Assembly: GCA_023380955.1 (NCBI GenBank)
Contig: JAMCTB010000228.1
Location: 1 to 17,363, forward strand
From: Chloroflexota bacterium
Lineage (GTDB): Bacteria > Chloroflexota > UBA6077
Direction of reading: 5' to 3'
Length of the DNA stretch: 17,363 nt
Position numbers and translations under genes: made by a program. Under the pieces are notes generated by a model. That model was not told the DNA's origin. It saw only the letters and a list, made by a program, of their open reading frames with translations, and ran no database searches. This document shows positions 14,712 to 17,363 of the stretch, piece by piece (position 1 is the first letter of the stretch; each line of letters starts with the position of its first letter).

Positions 14712-15608
14712 TTACCCCTGCAAGAACTCCAAGGCACGAACCAAGCTCCGGTCGAAATCCGGAGGGAACTCGTGTCCCAACTCCGGATGCAACTCCACCT
14801 CACAGGGAAGACCCTGTTCCTTCATGGCAGCCGCCAACGTTTGGGCTCCCCCAAGCCATTGATCCTGCCCTCCCAACACGAAGTAGCCCCGCACACCGTT
14901 AGCCCTAGCTCCAGGTATCAGGGCAGTCAACACACCCAGGTCGGGCTGCCGTAGGGCAGCGCCGACCGCGATGAAACCGCCAATGCCTGTCCCTCCTCGC
15001 ATGGCCAGGCGGAGGGCCACTAGACCGCCACGAGAGAAGCCGCCAACCACCACTCGGCCCTCGTCGATGGCATACTGCCTCCGCAGACTAGAGAGGTGCT
15101 GACGGATCTCCTGCTCCGACAGCTCGAGATCATCCCAAAAGCGGAGCCCTGGTCCCCACCAGAAGGGTTGTCCGGCGATGGCCAGAGCCAGTAGCCAACC
15201 TGCTGGGACACACGGATGCCACAGATCGGTGGAGAGTCCGCCATCGGGGTTGCCGTGGAGCGCGACCAGGAGAGGATAGGGCGGTTTCACCTCGTCGGAG
15301 GGCTTTTCCACCAGGAGGATGGGCTCGACCCTCACCTGGGCGTTCCGCTGCTGATCCAGGGAGGCCCTCACCAATCGCTCGAACGCTGGCAACCCTTGGA
15401 GAGACCGAAGGTCCTCATCCTCCCGAAGGACGCGCTCACTGTACCACCCCCCTGCCGCGAGCCCCTGCTCAAGCAATTGCAGCGCCAGATCTGTGTCGCC
15501 CAGGAGACAGGCGAAGCAGGCCCTGGAATACTCCCCCGCACGGTGGAGACATGCCAACTCGCGAAGAAGCTGCTGGACATTCATCTCTACCACGGCAACG
15601 CACCTCAT
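14712..15608 (-). CDS. Alpha/beta-hydrolase (esterase-like) with a TPR-like N-terminal segment
   Basis: This protein of about 298 aa joins two parts. Residues 25-83 (YSRACFACLLGD, EQGLAAGGW, DEDLRSLQGLPAFERLV) look like the small helical module often found at the end of TPR groups. From about residue 95 there is an alpha/beta-hydrolase: LVALHGN at the oxyanion region, GGFSRGG with nucleophile Ser192, GGQDQW with Asp249, and HPELGHEFPPDF with His279 as the catalytic His. This fits phospholipase/carboxylesterase-like serine hydrolases. The start is uncertain: ATG 15608 and ATG 15584 are both possible; the latter has GTAGAG just upstream and removes nine residues of unusual composition. It is followed after 12 bases by the nucleoside phosphorylase. 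No signal peptide is seen, so it is probably cytoplasmic. Confidence 0.8.
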   Translation of the reverse strand: MRCVAVVEMNVQQLLRELACLHRAGEYSRACFACLLGDTDLALQLLEQGLAAGGWYSERVLREDEDLRSLQGLPAFERLVRASLDQQRNAQVRVEPILLVEKPSDEVKPPYPLLVALHGNPDGGLSTDLWHPCVPAGWLLALAIAGQPFWWGPGLRFWDDLELSEQEIRQHLSSLRRQYAIDEGRVVVGGFSRGGLVALRLAMRGGTGIGGFIAVGAALRQPDLGVLTALIPGARANGVRGYFVLGGQDQWLGGAQTLAAAMKEQGLPCEVELHPELGHEFPPDFDRSLVRALEFLQG

Positions 15609-15627
15609 CAAACGCTGGCAGGGGGCG

Positions 15628-15669
15628 GAGGCTTCAAGGCGAAACCCTTCGCTCTCCGGCTAAAGCCTC
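15628..15669. repeat. Nested inverted repeat before the hydrolase gene
   Basis: GAGGCTT (15628-15634) pairs with AAGCCTC (15663-15669) and encloses a hairpin GCGAA (15639-15643) with TTCGC (15648-15652). It lies between the end of the DinB gene and the start of the hydrolase gene on the minus strand. It looks like a dispersed repeat and may be transcribed. Confidence 0.65.
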
Positions 15670-15681
15670 GACTCCTCGGGC

Positions 15682-16175
15682 TCATGGCGCCGTCCCGCCC
15701 TCGATCCAGGCCCGCAGGGTAGCGAAGTGATCCACCAGGTGGCCGATCAGGACGTACCTGATCAGCCCGGACACGCTCCCCTGCCCACCCCACACGGAGC
15801 CGACCCGCTCAAGCTGCTCGTCGGTCAGCCTACGCACCAGCCGAATGGCTGTGGACCCGTTCTGCCGCAACAGCTCCACCGTCTCCTCCCTGGTGCACCC
15901 GGCGTGCTCCTTCGCCTGACGGGCGTTCTTGAGGTCCGCCTCCTCATTGCTCTGAACCAGCCCCTCTGGGAGCGGCCCCCCAGGGCGATGGACCGGGCCA
16001 CCTCGGTGGTGAGGGCGTGGCCCTCGGCTATGTGGTACACCACCGCCCCGACGGTGCGACCCTCCCGAGGGCAGAGCGTGCGCCACTGGGTTTCCGACAG
16101 CCCCCGAGCGAACGCGATCAATTCCTCGTTCGCCTGCTCGAAACGATCGGCCAGATCATGGGCTCGTTCGCTCAC
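15682..16175 (-). pseudogene. DinB-family protein gene split by a frameshift
   Basis: Two minus-strand frames together make one DinB-like four-helix protein of about 165 aa. The first runs from GTG 16175 (SERAHDLADRFEQANEELIAF, then VVYHIAEGHALT) to ARSIALGG; the second continues as PLPEGLVQSNEEAD and ends IRYVLIGHLVDHFATLRAWI. The His residues in YHIAEGH and GHLVDH are the expected metal ligands. The break falls in a run of six G (C-run at 15976-15981); adding one G restores a single frame reading ALGGPLPEG. The start has a strong site AGGGAGGTG (16189-16181) with 5-base spacing. DinB proteins are mostly thiol-dependent or stress-related enzymes of unknown substrate. The frameshift may be real, a sequencing error, or programmed slippage; I think an indel is most likely. 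Confidence 0.8.
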
Positions 16176-16271
16176 CGCAGCACCTCCCTTCTGGAAACCC
16201 GGTCGCCGGCAGAAGCCGACTCCTACGGGCCCGGCGGGCCTAGACAGAATGATCCTGGTGGATGACAGCCG

Positions 16272-16300
16272 ATTGTAGCGATTGCCGGTGTAGGGATCAA
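16272..16300 (-). promoter_or_regulatory. Sigma70-type promoter for the DinB-family gene
   Basis: On the minus strand TTGATC (16300-16295) is followed by a 17-base spacer and TACAAT (16277-16272, 5 of 6 consensus). The DinB start codon lies about 97 bases downstream. Positions 16200-16240 in the leader hold an imperfect repeat-like stretch (GTCGCCGGC and GCCGAC around AGAA). Confidence 0.6.
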
Positions 16301-16337
16301 GCACACGTCAGGTGGTTGCACGAGAACTGGTGGTGAG

Positions 16338-16352
16338 GATGCCTCCGGCATC
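16338..16352. repeat. Small inverted repeat between divergent promoters
   Basis: GATGCC (16338-16343) and GGCATC (16347-16352) form a perfect 6-bp stem with a TCC loop, extended imperfectly by GGTGA and TCACC. It lies between the minus-strand DinB promoter and the + strand toxin-antitoxin promoter; no T-tract follows. Confidence 0.5.
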
Positions 16353-16374
16353 ACCCGTGCGATACCAAGCCGCG

Positions 16375-16403
16375 TAGTATATACTATAGTTGATGGTGTA
16401 TAC
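16375..16403 (+). promoter_or_regulatory. AT-rich promoter/operator of the AbrB-Doc pair
   Basis: A perfect 12-bp palindrome TAGTATATACTA (16375-16386) is followed by a related GTGTATAC (16396-16403); the cores GTATATAC and GTGTATAC start 19 bases apart. Two overlapping -10-like hexamers lie here, TATACT (16380-16385) and TATAGT (16385-16390), but no good -35 is found 17 bases upstream. AT-rich palindromes over the -10 are typical of sites where AbrB-type antitoxins repress their own operon; binding here is inference. Confidence 0.6.
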
Positions 16404-16433
16404 GGATTGGATGTCTGCCCTTGGAGGTGCGCG

Positions 16434-16649
16434 ATGGTTGTTGGGAAGATCCGCAAGGTGGGAAACAGCTTGGTCGTTACCGTTCCCAAAGAAGAGGCTG
16501 ATGAACTGGATTTACATGAGGGCGATCTGGTGACCATGGACATCCGAAAGGCCGAGGTTCGACCTGTGCTTCGCGCCGAACTCCGAAAGCTGGCAGAGGA
16601 GAGCTGGGAGTGGAACGAGGCCGCCTATCGCTATCTTCGGGAACACTAG
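16434..16649 (+). CDS. AbrB/MazE-type antitoxin
   Basis: This 71-aa protein begins with the swapped-hairpin AbrB/MazE DNA-binding fold: GKIRKVGNSLVVTVPKEEAD (4-23) and LDLHEGDLVTMDI. The short C-terminal part, ending WEWNEAAYRYLREH, should be the flexible toxin-binding region. ATG 16434 is chosen because GGAGGTG (16422-16428) precedes it by 5 bases; the frame is open to TTG 16407 but those codons contain the ribosome binding site. It likely neutralises the Doc-type protein encoded 3 bases downstream and represses the shared promoter through the upstream palindromes. AbrB-type antitoxins paired with Doc instead of the classical Phd are known from genome surveys, so the pairing is unusual but not unique. 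Confidence 0.9.
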   Translation: MVVGKIRKVGNSLVVTVPKEEADELDLHEGDLVTMDIRKAEVRPVLRAELRKLAEESWEWNEAAYRYLREH

Positions 16650-16652
16650 GCC

Positions 16653-17063
16653 ATGGCCCAGACACGCTACCTGAGCGTGCTCGACGTTGAGGCTTTGCAC
16701 GTCTTCATCATGGAGAAGACCGGAGACCCGCCATCCCCGCTCCGCGACCGGCGGCTCCCAGAGGCGGCGGTCATGCGCCCTCAGATGGCCGCGCATTACG
16801 CGAACGCTGATCTGGTCGAGCAAGCTGCCCTTCTTGCAGTCGGCATTTCCCAGACACAGTCGTACGTCCAGGGCAACAAGCGAACAGCGTTCATCGCCGC
16901 CGACGTCTTTCTTCGGCTCAACGGATGCTTATTCACAGGAAACCCGCTGGAGATGGCTCAACAGTTGGAGGCGGTAGCAACCCGCAAGGGAAGCGAGGAC
17001 GAAGCGACCGCCCGCTTCATCGATTGGCTCCGACAGCACGTGACCTGCAACGGTGGCAGCTAG
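16653..17063 (+). CDS. doc: Doc/Fic-family toxin with a degenerate Fic motif
   Basis: This 136-aa protein has the length and order of death-on-curing toxins, which phosphorylate elongation factor Tu and stop translation. It starts RYLSVLDVEALHVFI (5-19), and has LPEAAVMRP, then the Fic core ISQTQSYVQGNKRTAFIAADVFLR broken here at residues 65-77 and 78-88, and a C-terminal helical end FIDWLRQHV. GNKR (74-77) is intact, but the catalytic His is Gln69, the next aromatic is Tyr71, and the acidic position before GNKR is Gln73 (canonical HxFx[D/A]GNKR). By Doc knowledge, loss of this His removes toxicity, so this may be an inactive or altered toxin. It starts 3 bases after the antitoxin stop, so the two genes are translated in tandem. 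Confidence 0.87.
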   Translation: MAQTRYLSVLDVEALHVFIMEKTGDPPSPLRDRRLPEAAVMRPQMAAHYANADLVEQAALLAVGISQTQSYVQGNKRTAFIAADVFLRLNGCLFTGNPLEMAQQLEAVATRKGSEDEATARFIDWLRQHVTCNGGS

Positions 17064-17116
17064 GAACCTTTCACGAGATCCCACCACGAGGCCCCCACCT
17101 GCCTGGGAAGGGCAAG

Positions 17117-17191
17117 ATGTCCAGATTCTATAGTGATGCCGATCTATCGTTCCTGCTGGAGCTGCCGGCCCGCTTCGACCGGCCGGAATGA
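17117..17191 (+). CDS. Candidate 24-aa small ORF, doubtful
   Basis: MSRFYSDADLSFLLELPARF is the beginning of a 24-codon frame, preceded by GGGAAGGG (17105-17112) at 4-base spacing. The 134-base gap between the toxin gene and the oxidase gene holds little else. I recognise no family. It could be the remnant of an older gene or chance. An inverted repeat, CCGGCC (17165-17170) with GGCCGG (17181-17186), lies within its last codons and just beyond the minus-strand oxidase stop. Confidence 0.15.
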   Translation: MSRFYSDADLSFLLELPARFDRPE

Positions 17192-17197
17192 GGTCGA

Positions 17198-17363
17198 TTA
17201 CTGGGGCAGTAGCTTGCCGGGGTTGAGGAGACCCTCGGGGTCGAAGGCTCGCTTGATCCGGCGCATCAGGTCCAGCTCCAGGGAGCCGAACAGCAGCGGC
17301 ATGTAGTCCCGCTTCTCCAGGCCGATGCCGTGCTCGCCGGTCAGGGTCCCACCCATGTCGTAC
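17198..17363 (-). CDS. FAD-linked oxidase (GlcD/lactate dehydrogenase type), only C-terminal end in window
   Basis: The minus-strand frame from the window edge reads YDMGGTLTGEHGIG, then LEKRDYMP and ends MRRIKRAFDPEGLLNPGKLLPQ before a TAA at 17200-17198. GGTLTGEHGIG and FDPxGLLNPGK are the classical end of the FAD-linked oxidase C-terminal domain (glycolate oxidase GlcD, D-lactate dehydrogenase and related). The first base in the window is part of a split codon. The enzyme oxidises a 2-hydroxy acid to a 2-keto acid; the substrate cannot be seen from this end. It runs toward the toxin-antitoxin pair, which it meets tail to tail. Confidence 0.93.
   Translation of the reverse strand, partial: YDMGGTLTGEHGIGLEKRDYMPLLFGSLELDLMRRIKRAFDPEGLLNPGKLLPQ

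Overview
The window is strongly GC-rich bacterial DNA. The intergenic spaces carry GC-rich hairpins (for example CCCTCTCCC/GGGAGAGGG and CCCCCTTCCCT/AGGGAAGGGGG) and short tandem repeats of 7-8 bp. This repeat style, with the gene content (PslG-like hydrolase in a polysaccharide locus, DUF503, AbrB-Doc pair), is what I associate with Chloroflexota, but there is no marker gene here and the assignment is inference.

Positions 1 to about 9120 on the + strand are an exopolysaccharide or surface-glycan locus. In order: the 3' part of a GT4 glycosyltransferase; an overlapping NAD-dependent nucleotide-sugar epimerase; a second GT4; a polyprenyl-phosphate sugar-1-phosphate transferase (WbaP type) that would start the lipid-linked repeat unit; two unrelated metallo-beta-lactamase-fold hydrolases; and two more GT4 enzymes joined by an ATGA overlap. 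A DUF503 gene follows, then a membrane-anchored glycoside hydrolase (9552-11330) that resembles PslG-type hydrolases of polysaccharide clusters. No flippase, polymerase or chain-length regulator is visible, so the locus probably continues upstream.

From 11404 to 16175 the genes are on the minus strand and metabolic: a tryptophanase-type beta-eliminating lyase, a 3-hydroxyisobutyrate dehydrogenase-family oxidoreductase, a uridine-phosphorylase-like nucleoside phosphorylase, an alpha/beta hydrolase with a TPR-like N-terminus, and a DinB-family gene broken by a frameshift in a G6 run. Three of them have recognisable sigma70-type promoters, each with a 17-bp spacer. The lyase promoter lies under a perfect 14+14 bp inverted repeat, a strong operator candidate.

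Positions 16375-17063 (+) hold an AbrB/MazE-type antitoxin and a Doc/Fic-type toxin behind AT-rich palindromes. The toxin's Fic motif is degenerate: the catalytic His position is Gln. The window ends inside the 3' end of a minus-strand GlcD-type FAD-linked oxidase.

The most interesting signals are the lyase operator/promoter, the Doc protein without its catalytic His, and a set of different 7-8 bp tandem repeats placed at gene ends, where they supply C-terminal tails for three proteins. I found no tRNA, rRNA, CRISPR array, transposase or clearly new multi-gene defence system.
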